A stretch of DNA of 64,000 nucleotides from positions 3,162,001 through 3,226,000 of the forward strand of contig NBBA01000001.1 of assembly GCA_002794785.1 (NCBI GenBank). The letters run 5' to 3'. The notes under the pieces are model-generated. The model had not been told where the DNA came from and did not search any database. It saw only the letters and a program-made list of their open reading frames with translations. The position numbers and the translations under genes were made by a program. Source of the DNA: Coniferiporia sulphurascens (lineage: Eukaryota; Basidiomycota; Agaricomycetes; Hymenochaetales; Hymenochaetaceae). Numbering within the stretch: position 1 is the first letter of the stretch; each line of letters begins with the position of its first letter. Shown here one piece after another: positions 21,897 through 32,174 of the stretch.

Positions 21897-23988
21897 TCAA
21901 TCAACCCACTGCCACTTGTCAGGGTTTTCGACATTCCACTCCAACGGACCAGGCTCCTTTTTTCCCGAGGGACCACGGACCTTGAACCACGCCTTCGGGC
22001 GGTAAAGACTTTTGCCACTCTGATCAACGACTTCCAGACGTGTCTTGACAGAGCGGTGCACCTTGATCCCACTCCTCTTTGCATCACCGTAAATTTTGCG
22101 ACCGTTGCCCCAGTTCGCTCGGACAAAGAAGTCCTCACGTTTACCCTTCTGGTCGCGGAAACGGAATGGAATGACTTCCAAAATCCACCAGAACCAGCGA
22201 ATGGAAAGCTGGTCATATACGGGCATTAAAGAGTCGGCAAGGTCCTCGTCTTCTTCAGACACGAAGGGGTCCGCCGCGTCTCCGGGGCTTGTAGCATTCG
22301 GCAGCGTCCCGTATCCGCTGCCGATGGTCAGCGCAGGGTTGCTTTCGGAGACTGCTGAGCGCTTGCGAAGGCCAAACACGCCGCGGATCCATTTACCAGC
22401 ACGCGTGAACTTGAAGAGCAAGAGGAGATGCTTAAGCGGCCAGGCGATGACGCCCAATACGATGTTCACGGGGATCGCGAGGAGACCGCCCATGACCGTC
22501 AAGATAGTCGTAATCGCGTAGCCCTGGGACTCCATCGGCTGGAGCTGCATGCCGACAGGAGAGTTGCGTGGGGGACGGTCCAACACGTGCGGATAAAGGG
22601 TGCCAGCATCGATCCCAATATGCGCTTTGAGCAAATCCTTGTCGAAAATAATGCCCGTTTCGTTCTTGAAGCACTCGCGGATCATCCAGCGAAGTGGGAT
22701 GCGCGCCAAGGAATGACGTGTGTTGTTGAGCACAGACCCGCCACCGACGTCACAGTGGCATCCCGCAAACCAGACCTCCAGGGCATCTGTCGTCACTCCG
22801 GTCGACGAGTTTATGCTGTCCTCCCACATCTGGCTTTCCGATCGGTGTGCTTTCAACTTTCTTGCCTTCTTGATCTTCTTCTCCAAAGCTTTGGGTATGC
22901 CCGACGCCGGCAGCGGCATCGATGCATCGAATATTGGTAGACTGCCTGCGATCTTCGCCGTGAGCGGCTCAGCATACTGGGTAGCCGAGAGGAAGGCCGG
23001 CATGAACTTGGCCCGATGCTCGTCGAGGGAAATTGCATGTCGGAAGACGCGAATTGCGGAATTATTTGCGACGAACGGCAACTCTTTGCTTACGATACCG
23101 ACAGAAGCAACCGTATCCCTGATTAATCATCAACAATCATTAAATTCGACCTCATCAATATGGTATCATATCATACCAGACTCCGACAAAGTCGACCACT
23201 ACGTCCGTAGAAAACGTCTTCTTGAAGGCCTCGCTGTTGATGAGACCATCTTTGTCTTCACGAGTATACATTGCCCAGGCAAATGGAATTTGAGCCTTAT
23301 TGTATTTGGGCAGAAGACCGACTTTCTGAATCATTCCAGCGAGAGCACGCGCAGTATATGCACCCCGAGAGAAGCCAAAGATGGCTATTTTATCCCCGTA
23401 TGTATCTGTTAAACAATCAGTAAATTGACACCTCTAAAAACCCGGTGTACACACAAGTTTGCATGAGATATTCATAGCCCTCTTAAAAGAAAAGTCAGAT
23501 AAGCGATGCACGAATTCGTCAAACTCCCGTACCTTGAACATGGGTAGAAAGGTTCCATGCAATCATCTCGTCCAAGGTCTTGGAGACTTGATTGGTAATC
23601 GGAGTAACGAAAGAGGAGTTTGTGTAAGTCCCAATACCGGCCTGGTAATAAACGAGCTGTTGCTTCTCGTCGTCCTTCTTTAGGCACGAAAGGAACTGAA
23701 CCACGTTGGAATTCTGGGAGAAAGTAAGATATCGGAAAGCACGTATAGGATAGGAAACGGACGCACGTCGTCGTCGAACTGATCCCCAGTACCATCAAAG
23801 CAAAGGACAAGTGTACGCGGCCTGCCTTGCTCTTTCGGAGAGTATGGGTTGGGCACCCAATTGCGCACGCCCTGACCTATGGGACTGTCAAGATCATCAG
23901 TGAGCGTCGAATCGACTTCATGGAGGGCCCCCATGGAGTCACGGCCGTTGCCAAAGGCGAGGAGGGGGCTGGTCTCTGAAGTAGACAT
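21897..23988 (-). CDS. DUF2235 alpha/beta-hydrolase (Tle1-like phospholipase fold) with membrane segment
   Basis: The start MSTSETSPLL leads to the family's first block TLVLCFDGTGDQFDDD, then VQFLSCLKKDDEKQQLVYYQ, AGIGTY and the nucleophile elbow IAIFGFSRGAYTARALAGM (G-F-S-R-G). Next come VDFVGVWDTVASVG, HAISLDEHRAKF, and EVWFAGCHCDVGGGS, where the Asp and nearby His complete a likely catalytic set. DUF2235 includes bacterial type VI lipase effectors of the Tle1 group and many uncharacterised fungal proteins. Near residue 480 lies a hydrophobic stretch (ITTILTVMGGLLAIPVNIVLGVI), so the protein is probably membrane-associated. The C-terminal part is basic and unlike anything I recognise. Lipase activity is an inference from the family. 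Stop at 21897-21899; four or five introns. Confidence 0.85.
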
Positions 23989-24446
23989 GGATAGTTGCGA
24001 TGTGGGAGCGACGAAAACCGGCGCAAGCAGCCTGCCTTTAAAGCGGGAGCGTGGGCCGACATCGGAAAGGACATTGGACGGCGTCGATGATAACCCGGCT
24101 TAGCTTCAGGGCCAAACAGGTTCGCCGCCGAAAGGGGGGGCCAATGAACGCCCTCAATGGCGGCGGTGAGGTAAATGGCGAGTCGGGGTTGGAGTTGACC
24201 GGAGGGAAAGACAGCTTGAACGGAAGACGAAGTCACCTTGAAACGGAAAAGCGAGGGCGCTCGTAGCCTGAATTCCATATATATTCCTTTTATGGGCGGT
24301 TAAATTACGATCGAGATTGATTGAATTTAAATAACATAATCTGTATTGATTATTATGTAATATTCCCCCGCCTCCATGAAGAATGCGGCAGCGTTTCCCG
24401 CCACTAGCAGCGCCCTCCGCTAAAAAAAAGTGAAATTCATTGGTCA
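23989..24446. other. Divergent promoter region DUF2235 / RRP1
   Basis: 458 bp between opposed start codons. An AT-rich stretch at 24280-24365 separates the two transcription directions. No gene seen. Confidence 0.5.
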
Positions 24447-25635
24447 ATGTCTTCGGACGACCAATCCGCCCCCTCGCCGCCTCTGGCCAGATTTCTCGCC
24501 TCGACGGGTATGTCCTCCCCCACCCGTTTCTCCACTGCTCTATCCTGACCTCCTTGACCAGACAAGAGCACTCGCGACAAGGCGGTGAAGGGCCTCGCGA
24601 CCTTCCTCTCATCCCCCGACCATGGCTCGCTCTCCGGACTGGAAATGGCAAAACTTTGGAAGGGGATCTTCTACTGTTGGTGTCTACCTCATCATGTCTT
24701 TCCGCGATCCATGAATCCTATTGTACAGGCTACTGGATGTCCGACAAGCCACTCGTTCAACAAGCACTTTCGGGCGAACTCGCCGAGCTTCTCTTGAGAA
24801 TCCCTTCCACCAAAGCATCATTGGGATTTCTGCGGGGATTCTGGGACGCGATTGGGCGGGAATGGACCGGCATAGATAGTTTGCGGTATGTCAATCAGAC
24901 TTTTTGGTTTCGTTTGCTAACGTCGTAGATTTAGCATGGATAAGTACTATATGCTCGTGCGCAAATTTGTAAACGCAAGCTTCAGGCTGTTAATACGAGC
25001 CGGGTGGGACAGGGATGTGGTCGACGAGTACAACAATATACTAACTGCAAGGGGCGGACCACTATGGTGAGTCCAAGTCATTCGTACTAGTGGTTCAGGG
25101 GAAGGCACCACTAACTCCCTTTAGCGCACAAGATAGCCGTGTACCTGCCAGCTTGTCCTATCACCTTGCGGATATTTACCTCACAGAGCTTGACAAGTCT
25201 CTCATGCCATCAGAGCTGGAACAGACGGACGCCGCTCCTCTCCCTGCGCCTCTCCTCCCTCTTCTCTCCCCCTTTTTCTTCTTTGCCTCTCGTACGTACT
25301 CGGACGCATCGTATCAACGTTTCTACAGCGAGGTTTTAGAGCCGATCTTCTTCGCTCTCAAACCTTGTCCACCTCCTGCCGGGGTCCCATTAAAGAAGCG
25401 TCCGAGGCTTTTAAGCAAACCATCCCTTGATAACATCGTGGCTAATGCATGTCTGGAAAATCCGAAAGAAGAAGGGAGAGTAGAAAGGACAAAAGTGAGG
25501 AAGGCACTCTTACGAAGAATGTTCGACATTGCCAGCGGAACGGATACGAGAGAAACTAACCGGAGAAAGATGTACGCTGCCTGGAAAGCCGCAATGGCCG
25601 AGGAGGATGAAGATGAAGAGGATGGTCATCGGTAA
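24447..25635 (+). CDS. RRP1: Ribosomal RNA processing protein RRP1/Nop52
   Basis: Exon 1 begins MSSDDQSAPSPPLARFLAST, then DKSTRDKAVKGLATFLSS. Helical repeats typical of the Nop52 family follow: [65 protein letters not shown], and SLSYHLADIYLTELDKSL. The C-terminus has RKALLRRMFDIASGTDTRE, then a basic and acidic tail (KMYAAWKAAMAEEDEDEED) and TAA at 25633-25635. RRP1 acts in the nucleolus in 27S pre-rRNA processing for the 60S subunit. Five exons, all joined by GT-AG introns of about 50-75 nt. The start is the only ATG that reads into the conserved first helix. Confidence 0.87.
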
Positions 25636-26141
25636 ACAACTTGCTTCTCGCTGCTTCTTTCGCTCTCCCCTCCCTTTAATCCAAGGCTAATGTGATGCTG
25701 CACAAACACACCATCAATACACGATGTCTGCATTTACCTGCTCGCCATTGAACCGAACCCCTACCCCAATGGATGCGGGCCTTCGAATAATTGTAAAACT
25801 CTGTAATGTACCTACACTCCTTGCTGCGGCTACAAACAGTAATCATCAGATCGTGACACAGGCGCAATAGCCGAATTAAAGCTGTGTTGTTTTTCATTCC
25901 TGAGCGCTCACCTCACAAAGCGTCTTTTCGTTACACAACTCGCCTATAGGAAACCTCGATGAATAAGGACTAGCCTGTTAATTCGGGCAATCAGCTTATC
26001 TAGGACTTCTTGCTTCGCAGTAGCATGTGGTTTCTCCGGCCCAGGAGTCGCGAGGCTTCAAGGCCTCGAGAATAAAAGCTGAAATCGTCAAACATATCAC
26101 GGAACAGCTTTCGCGATTTACTCAGTCCCCAAACATACCGG
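25636..26141. other. Spacer RRP1 to permease, no gene seen
   Basis: About 500 bp with the RRP1 3' end and the permease promoter. No conserved reading frame or structured RNA recognised. Confidence 0.5.
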
Positions 26142-28230
26142 ATGCCTGTAACGGACCTCCCTCAAAATCTCACCAGCATTCCCGTAGATGTGGGGGAAGA
26201 TGCAAACCTCGAAAGGTTCGGATATCAGCAAGGTACACTTAGGGGACATAATCGAAGTCTAAACGCTTTCCCTAACATGGGTCATCGTGAAATATAGAAC
26301 TAAAGAGATCATTTAGTCTACTGGGCATGGTCGGGTTCAGCTTCAGCATTGTCACTAGGTTCAGCTTCCATTTCTTTGTTGCATGCGTTTACTTATTTCG
26401 GTTGGACTACCTTTCTTCTAGCTGGACCGCCCTAGGAGGCGTGCTCATAACCGGAGTAAATGCAGGCGGGCCAGCGGTAATGATATATTCATGGATTGGA
26501 ATTTCTTTTGCTTCACTTGCCGTCGCGTATTCGATGGCGGAGATCTGCTCCGCACTGCCAGTTGCGGGCGGACAGTACTCTTGGGTCGCCGTCCTCGCAC
26601 CTCCAAAGGTGACCGATGTGCAGACCCCCTTGTGAAAATTCCGAATTAATGTGATTTGGTATGGTAGATCGCGAGGGGTGCGAGCTGGGCGACCGGTTGG
26701 CTCATGCTTATAGGTCGGTATCCTTCTTTGAATGGTGCCAACGCTGTGCAAACATTGTTATGCAGGTATATTGGCTATGGGTGCTACCAATAATCTCGTC
26801 TGCGCCAACTTTGTACTTGGCCAAGTCAATCTCACACATCCGGACTTCGTCATTGAACGCTGGCAGGTGACCCTCGTATCCTACGCCGTCGCACTCTTTG
26901 GCGTGATGGTAAACGTGTGGGGTCCGCACTTACTGGATAAGCTGAGCAAGGCTGCCATCATCTGGAATATAACGTCGTTTGTGATTGTTGTGACGGTGAT
27001 TTTGGCTACAAATACAAACAAGCAGTCGTGAGTTAGCCATACCTTGGTATATACAGATAGGGTACTAATCCAATTCCAGTACAAGCTTTGTCTTCAAGGA
27101 GTTTCAAAACTTCACGGGCTTCGGGCCCGCGATGGCGGCTATACTAGGGGTAGGCACTGCGCGGTCGGGAAATGCAATACCTACTTACCGTGTATAAAGA
27201 TACTGCAAGGTGCATTCGCCATGTGCTGCTACGATGCCCCTGCCCACATGACCGAAGAGATGAAGAATGCGTCCCGTGAGGCGCCGAAGGTAGACTGCGT
27301 CAGTATCACCCCAGGCCTTTGTTTACTCACAATAATACACAGGCAATCGTATTGTCCGTTTACTTCGGCGCTGTTACGGGCTTCATCTTTCTCGTCTCTG
27401 TATGCTTCTGTATTGGCGATTTGGAAGCAACTGCCAAAACACCTACTGGCGTGCCTCTTATCCAAATATTTTACGACTCTACTCAATCAAAAGTCGGAAC
27501 TTGTTTTCTGGCATCGCTTATAACTGTAATTTGCGTTTTCTGCTCTTGCGCACTGCAGGCAGAGGGGTCGCGTAGTCTTTACGCATTTGCACGCGATCAC
27601 GGACTGCCGTTTTCTTCAGTTTGGTCGAAGGTTAATGGGACAAAGGTGCCTATACCTACTAATGCGGTCGTACTGGCCGCAGGTGTCCAGCTAGCCCTGT
27701 GCGCAATCGATTTTGGGACAGTCACAGGGTTCAATACTGTCGTCGCTATTGCTGCCGAGGGCTTCTGTGCGTACCAATTCATCGCATATTCGGACCCCAA
27801 TTTCTGACGTAAGGTATAGACCTTTCGTACGCGATGCCACTAGCCGTTCGCATCCTTAGTAGGTTTACGGGTAATCACAAGGAACTTGAGGGGCCCTACA
27901 AACTTGGGAGGTATAGTCTGGTGCTTAACGTCATAGGCCTTATCTTTCTCCTGTTCGCCTCCATTACATTCAACTTCCCGCAAGGTATCGACCAGGTTCC
28001 TCCTGTCGACATCACGGTAAACTGACTTTTTTAAAGTGAAACCTGTCACAAAAGACAATATGAATTACACTTCGGCGGCGCTCGGAGTTATCGGCGTTGT
28101 GAGTCTGTTGACCTGGATTACCACAGGAAGGGAAAGATTCACCGGGCCACGGATTGATGACTGTACACGCGCCGAAGGGGGAAGCGAGGAAGTTACCGAG
28201 GAACCAAAGGATAGTTTGGATGTACAGTAG
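26142..28230 (+). CDS. APC-superfamily amino acid / choline-GABA type permease
   Basis: Exon 1 encodes a short hydrophilic N-terminus ending LERFGYQQ, and the next exon gives ELKRSFSLLGMVGFSFSIVT, the usual start of fungal choline/GABA permeases (Hnm1/Uga4 group). About twelve membrane segments follow: GPAVMIYSWIGISFASLAVAYSMAEICSALPVAGGQYSWVA (quoted in part: SMAEICSALPVAGGQYSW), WATGWLMLIGILAMGATNN, AFAMCCYDAPAHMTEEMKNA, AIVLSVYFGAVTGFIFLVSV, SRSLYAFARDHGLPFS, then LSYAMPLAVRIL and LALIFLLFASITF-like segments. AYDAxxHMxEE is the loop conserved in this group. It imports small nitrogen compounds at the plasma membrane; the substrate cannot be fixed from sequence. The hydrophilic tail ends at TAG 28228-28230, 110 bp from the convergent dioxygenase stop. 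Confidence 0.86.
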
Positions 28231-28339
28231 TCAAAATGACCACATAGGAGCTTTGGTTTTGACAGGCTTTATTTACATTATCCGAGTAAGAGCGCCGAGG
28301 AATATTCCATATTTGCTTTATAAATATCTTTTCTCTGCG

Positions 28340-29885
28340 CTATGCTAATAGGGCAATGTGCCGAAGCTCACTGGAAATTGGCATAAATGAAGCGATTAGC
28401 TTTTCCGGGAGACTTGCAAGAAAGGAGTATCACTACGCACTTCTGGACCTGCTGTCCCACTTTCATTGGTTCATAAGGGGTTTCTTCTTCTATTTCGTTT
28501 CCACGACCGTCCGTGCTGATCCTCAAGGCCTTGGCCCTGGCTGCAAGCGACGGGATGGGCGCAAGATCGTAGTCGGATGAAAGATGAAAGAAAAATGTGC
28601 TCGAAATGCGAATAAGTGGCCGTTTAGGGTATGCCTGTTGTCTTCTTGCGACAGTCTGTTTATTCAAAATCAGTCGCGGAACCGATGGTTGAAACGCGCA
28701 CGGACCTCAAGCGTCTTCTCATTGACCACGACCTCATGGAACCCTGCTTTAACGAGTCCACCAGTGATTATTTCAAGCTGTTTTCCAGCTTGGACCAGAA
28801 GATAACGCCCACTCGGTGGGAACCTGACGGGAATGCGCTTTCCTGTGTTTCGGGCCCATATGTGCAGCCCGGGATAGCGCGATCTTCCGTGGATTGTAAG
28901 GAAGTTGAGATCGGTGTGAAAGCCGGCGAGAATTACACTGGGGTGCACAATTGTTAGAGATATACAGTCCGAGTAAACGGCTTATTATTTGTGCGTACTC
29001 CTTCCGGCCATACTTGTCAAGATCAGAGGCGGTGGGCGCAAGGAGGTGAGGTCTGAGGAACGCATCAATTAATATTAATAAATCACAAAATAGTTGACCA
29101 ACCCGTAACGGCTCGCGTCGAGAAATGTTTCGCGTGGAAGCTCAAGACCGACAGCAATCATTTCGGCAATTCCTTGGACGCTACGGATCGTTGTCTAGGT
29201 CAGCGTGCGAAAGAGATGAAGACTGTATGCGCGCGTGCACGACAAGCTCACGCATCCTTCATTGAATTTCCCCACTTCTCCATTGTCGGTACCCATCTAT
29301 TCCTGATCGCCTCATTCTTCGGAATAACGTTAGGTGCGTTTAAAGCAGGATACTTTGTTTCATATGGGGGCACTTCTCCCATTTTCCAGAAAAAGCGACA
29401 TTTGGGATCTGGTTGATGCGCAGAGATATCTATCGGTCTTTCGGATGGCTCAAGACGAGCGATGACTTGCAGGCATGGTTCATCAACGGCACATTTCGGT
29501 TTCTCTGTGTTCTCAAGGGTGACACCGACTTGATAACCAAGCTCTGGGCGTTCGTCCTCCTTTAAATCTTCAACAGATTGAGCAAAGTAGTCTTCGACGA
29601 GGTCGAGGAAGCTGTCTAAGAGATTGCATTAAGGGCAGCTTTGACAAGAGGGACAGACTGGATCGTGCCGTTGTCATCCTCCGATACGCGGGAGTCTTGG
29701 ACTAAGAGTGCACCGTATGTAATGAGCGCATTTGCGGCCTACAGCCAACTGTGAGCGAACGAGTGAGAGCATCTAGATGCGGTATAGTACTGTGCCTTCG
29801 TGCACTCTGTTACGACCGCCTGCGATTTCTGATCCCCAGTCAAAAAGAGGTCAAGATCGATAATGGGCAGAGAGATCGAGGACAT
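28340..29885 (-). CDS. Isopenicillin-N-synthase-like 2-oxoglutarate/Fe(II) dioxygenase
   Basis: From the ATG at 29885: SISLPIIDLDLFL, AANALITYGALLVQDSRV, FLDLVEDYFAQSVEDLKED, PELGYQVGVTLENTEKPKC, IAEMIAVGLELPRETFLDA, LAGFHTDLNFLTIHGRSRYP and GFHEVVVNEKTLE, then RPLIRISSTFF. The iron ligands are H and D of FHTD and H of FHEV; R-x-S (RISS) binds 2-oxoglutarate. The fold is the DIOX_N plus jelly-roll type; the substrate is unknown. The model needs two GC-AG introns (29739-29795 and 29616-29668) and a 28-nt intron (28413-28440); with them the C-terminus reads PEKLIASFMPISSELRHIALLA and stops at 28340-28342. Without the short intron the frame stops at 28368. A decaying gene is the alternative, but every conserved block is intact. 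Confidence 0.78.
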
Positions 29886-30226
29886 GGTTGAAATGTATGA
29901 GGTCGGCACCGCCAGAACAGCACACATTTGTGCGCGGCATGCCAGCAGCCGGTAATGGTGATAGGGTCGAACTTGCGTGTTTAGCCTGTAGTACACGCCA
30001 CCCACTGTCGCCCTCGCCCTTCTGTCCTTTACCACCACCACTTTCGAGGATACCTGGGCATCTTTGTGCTTGTATCAATAGTTACTAGTCTCTGGAATTA
30101 CTTTACAAGCCGGATTCATCTCAGCTATGTTGAACGTCAGTCCGCCATCCTGTGCTCGAGGATGCGCATGCTGATTACAAACACGTTCATGCAACCACCG
30201 GCTTTGTAAACATGTAGATTTGGAGC
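29886..30226. other. Divergent promoter region dioxygenase / UBC12
   Basis: 341 bp between opposed start codons. A C-rich tract (30000-30050) is present; nothing coding recognised. Confidence 0.5.
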
Positions 30227-31016
30227 ATGAGCAGGAAGCAGCAGCAGGCGTCGGGACCGAGGGTACCTAAGAGGAGTCCCGCCCATCTCCGCACGCAGAA
30301 GGGTATGTTCGACACACCCCTCATCCCTCGACCTCGCGGATTTCCAAATCGGATCAACCAACATCCTTGAACAGATGTCACCGAGTTAGATACTGCGGGT
30401 ACTGGTGAAACGATGAAGCCCGACTGGCCTGACGAGAATAACTTGCTACACTTTACGTTGCAAATCAAGCCTGATGAAGGTGCGTTTGACATATCTTCAG
30501 TGTAGAATCAGTATTCAACCTCGCGTCTTTAGGGATGTACAAAGGCGGCGTTTACAGGTTCAACTTCGACATACCAGAGACGTACCCCCACGATCCACCA
30601 AAGGTCAAATGTATGCAGAAAGTAGGTCACGTTTCGGGACCACGAGAGACCACTAACCGTTTGTACTTTTACGTCTCAGATATATCATCCCAATATAGAT
30701 CTGGAGGGCAATGTCTGCCTCAACATCCTTCGGGAAGATTGGAAGCCGGTACTAAATCTCACCGCCGTTTTTGTTGGACTCAAGTATCTATTCTTAGAAC
30801 CTAACGCAGACGACCCTCTCAATAAAGGTTTGTGTGTTATTTCCACGTCACTTTGATCTATCAGCGGTCCTCATTATATGCTGTAAAGATGCGGCGGAAG
30901 TTCTTAGGCAGAATCGAGAGCAATTTGTTTATAACGTCAATTCCTCGATGCGAGGCAGTGTTGTTGGTGGTGTACATTATGATGATGTACGAGGCACAGG
31001 GGCATCCGCAGCTTAG
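30227..31016 (+). CDS. UBC12: NEDD8-conjugating enzyme UBC12
   Basis: Start [20 protein letters not shown], then [16 protein letters not shown] across an intron: the basic N-terminal extension and the first helix typical of Ubc12, which docks on the NEDD8 E1. The E2 core follows: [57 protein letters not shown] with the active-site Cys in GNVCLNIL, and [32 protein letters not shown]. The C-terminus ends [16 protein letters not shown] at TAG 31014-31016. UBC12 carries NEDD8/Rub1 to cullins. Four introns. The 341 bp upstream are shared with the dioxygenase gene, which runs the other way. Confidence 0.92.
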
Positions 31017-31215
31017 AGTCCTGTCTTTGCTCTTGTATGAATGTAGACGCGAGAAAGAAAGTTGTGCCTTTTTACGTCCACCTTTGCTAGATTCATGAGA
31101 AGAAAAGCGATGGTTGAAGTAGTGGTTTTGAGTTGCTAAAACACAAGTGATGATCGGTTCTTTTGGAGCATATACTTTAAGATGTTGAAGCGAGCATATG
31201 GTACGAATGCCCTTT

Positions 31216-31797
31216 TTAGCTTCCCCTGTATGTCGTGTAGGAGTACGGACTGAGCAAAAGCGGGATGTGATAATGTTGGCTAGTTTCCTTGACTTGAAAA
31301 GTGATCTAGGTAGATGATTAGTGAATTGAGTACGATCAGATGTAGACTACCGTATTTCACCTCAACCCACGGATAGAAACACTCTCTGTTCATGGAATCG
31401 AAATACTTCTTCGTTTGGAAGATAATCTTGTAGAGCCCTGGAGTAAGGATGGCTAGGTCCTCGACTGACTGACGGGCCGGGGTGAGCAAGTCTAGACATC
31501 GTCCGTCGTCGTCCGTCTTTCTATAGATCAGTCGACATTGTCGGTCACGAACAAGAGACAGGAAGAAAAGGACGAATACTCGTACCCATGTGCGATCGGG
31601 TCGAAGGCAAAGACGTCGCCTTCGGAGGAGGAACCAATCTCGCGATGCTTTTGCAGCTGTACCAGGACGCCTCGTGCAGGTTTCCCCAGAGACGAATCCA
31701 GGACTATATGTACGAATCGTGAGTTGCGATGACTATGCTCCCGAGTTCAACTCGACTGCTTACCGTGACAAGTGATAGGCGACTTTGCTGCAGACAT
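31216..31797 (-). CDS. 5-hydroxyisourate hydrolase (transthyretin-like)
   Basis: Four exons joined at GT-AG sites give MSAAKSPITCHVLDSSLGKP, ARGVLVQLQK, DPIAHGKTDDDGRCLDLLTP, LAILTPGLYKIIFQTKKYFD, CFYPWVE-ITFQVKETSQHYH and the end IPLLLSPYSYTTYRGS. All catalytic elements are present: His in ITCHVLD, Arg in GRCLDLL, His in HYHIPLLL and the C-terminal Y-R-G-S. The enzyme turns 5-hydroxyisourate, made by urate oxidase, into OHCU in the purine breakdown pathway, so the organism probably uses urate as nitrogen source. No C-terminal SKL-type peroxisomal signal is present. Length of about 130 residues is normal. Stop TAA at 31216-31218, start ATG at 31797. Confidence 0.9.
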
Positions 31798-32174
31798 TAT
31801 GCTGCCCGACGGACGCGACGCGGCATTGGGGTTTGGTGTATTTAAATCCTGGAGTGATGGATGACGTATTCCTTTTACCTCTTCCAGCTCCGTGCTCGGG
31901 TCTCCGTTAGTACTTGTCCAGCGGATCGGGATAAACCATCAGATCCGCCGCATGAAAAAATCACGTGGGAAATTTTAACTATGTACAGCACTGCGAACAA
32001 ATCATACTGTTCTTGTCCTTTTTGCCGCATGTAAAATTTCTGTCGAGAAGGGCCAGTATCAATTCCACGTATAAGTACACTTCATCTATATCTCCCCAGT
32101 TTTCATCACAGGCACACGCACGACGCCCAATCGCATCTATCCTAACCACTTGGCCTCCCGCTTTTCACTCATTT
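31798..32174. other. Divergent promoter region HIU hydrolase / PabAB
   Basis: 377 bp between opposed start codons, pyrimidine-rich toward PabAB. No gene seen. Confidence 0.5.

Noticed and set aside
28740..28800. Loss of an iron-binding His in the dioxygenase (E-I-I-T-G-G where relatives often have E-H-I-T-G-G).
   Set aside because: Aligned to isopenicillin N synthase, the distal iron ligand is the His in the following F-H-E-V; the changed site corresponds to a non-ligand position.
28631..28957. Plus-strand open frame inside the dioxygenase region.
   Set aside because: It is the complement of the conserved minus-strand exon with H-T-D and F-H-E-V and shows no family motif itself.
28340..29885. 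Dioxygenase as a pseudogene because of in-frame stops between blocks.
   Set aside because: All stops fall inside segments bounded by plausible splice sites, and every conserved motif remains intact once they are removed.
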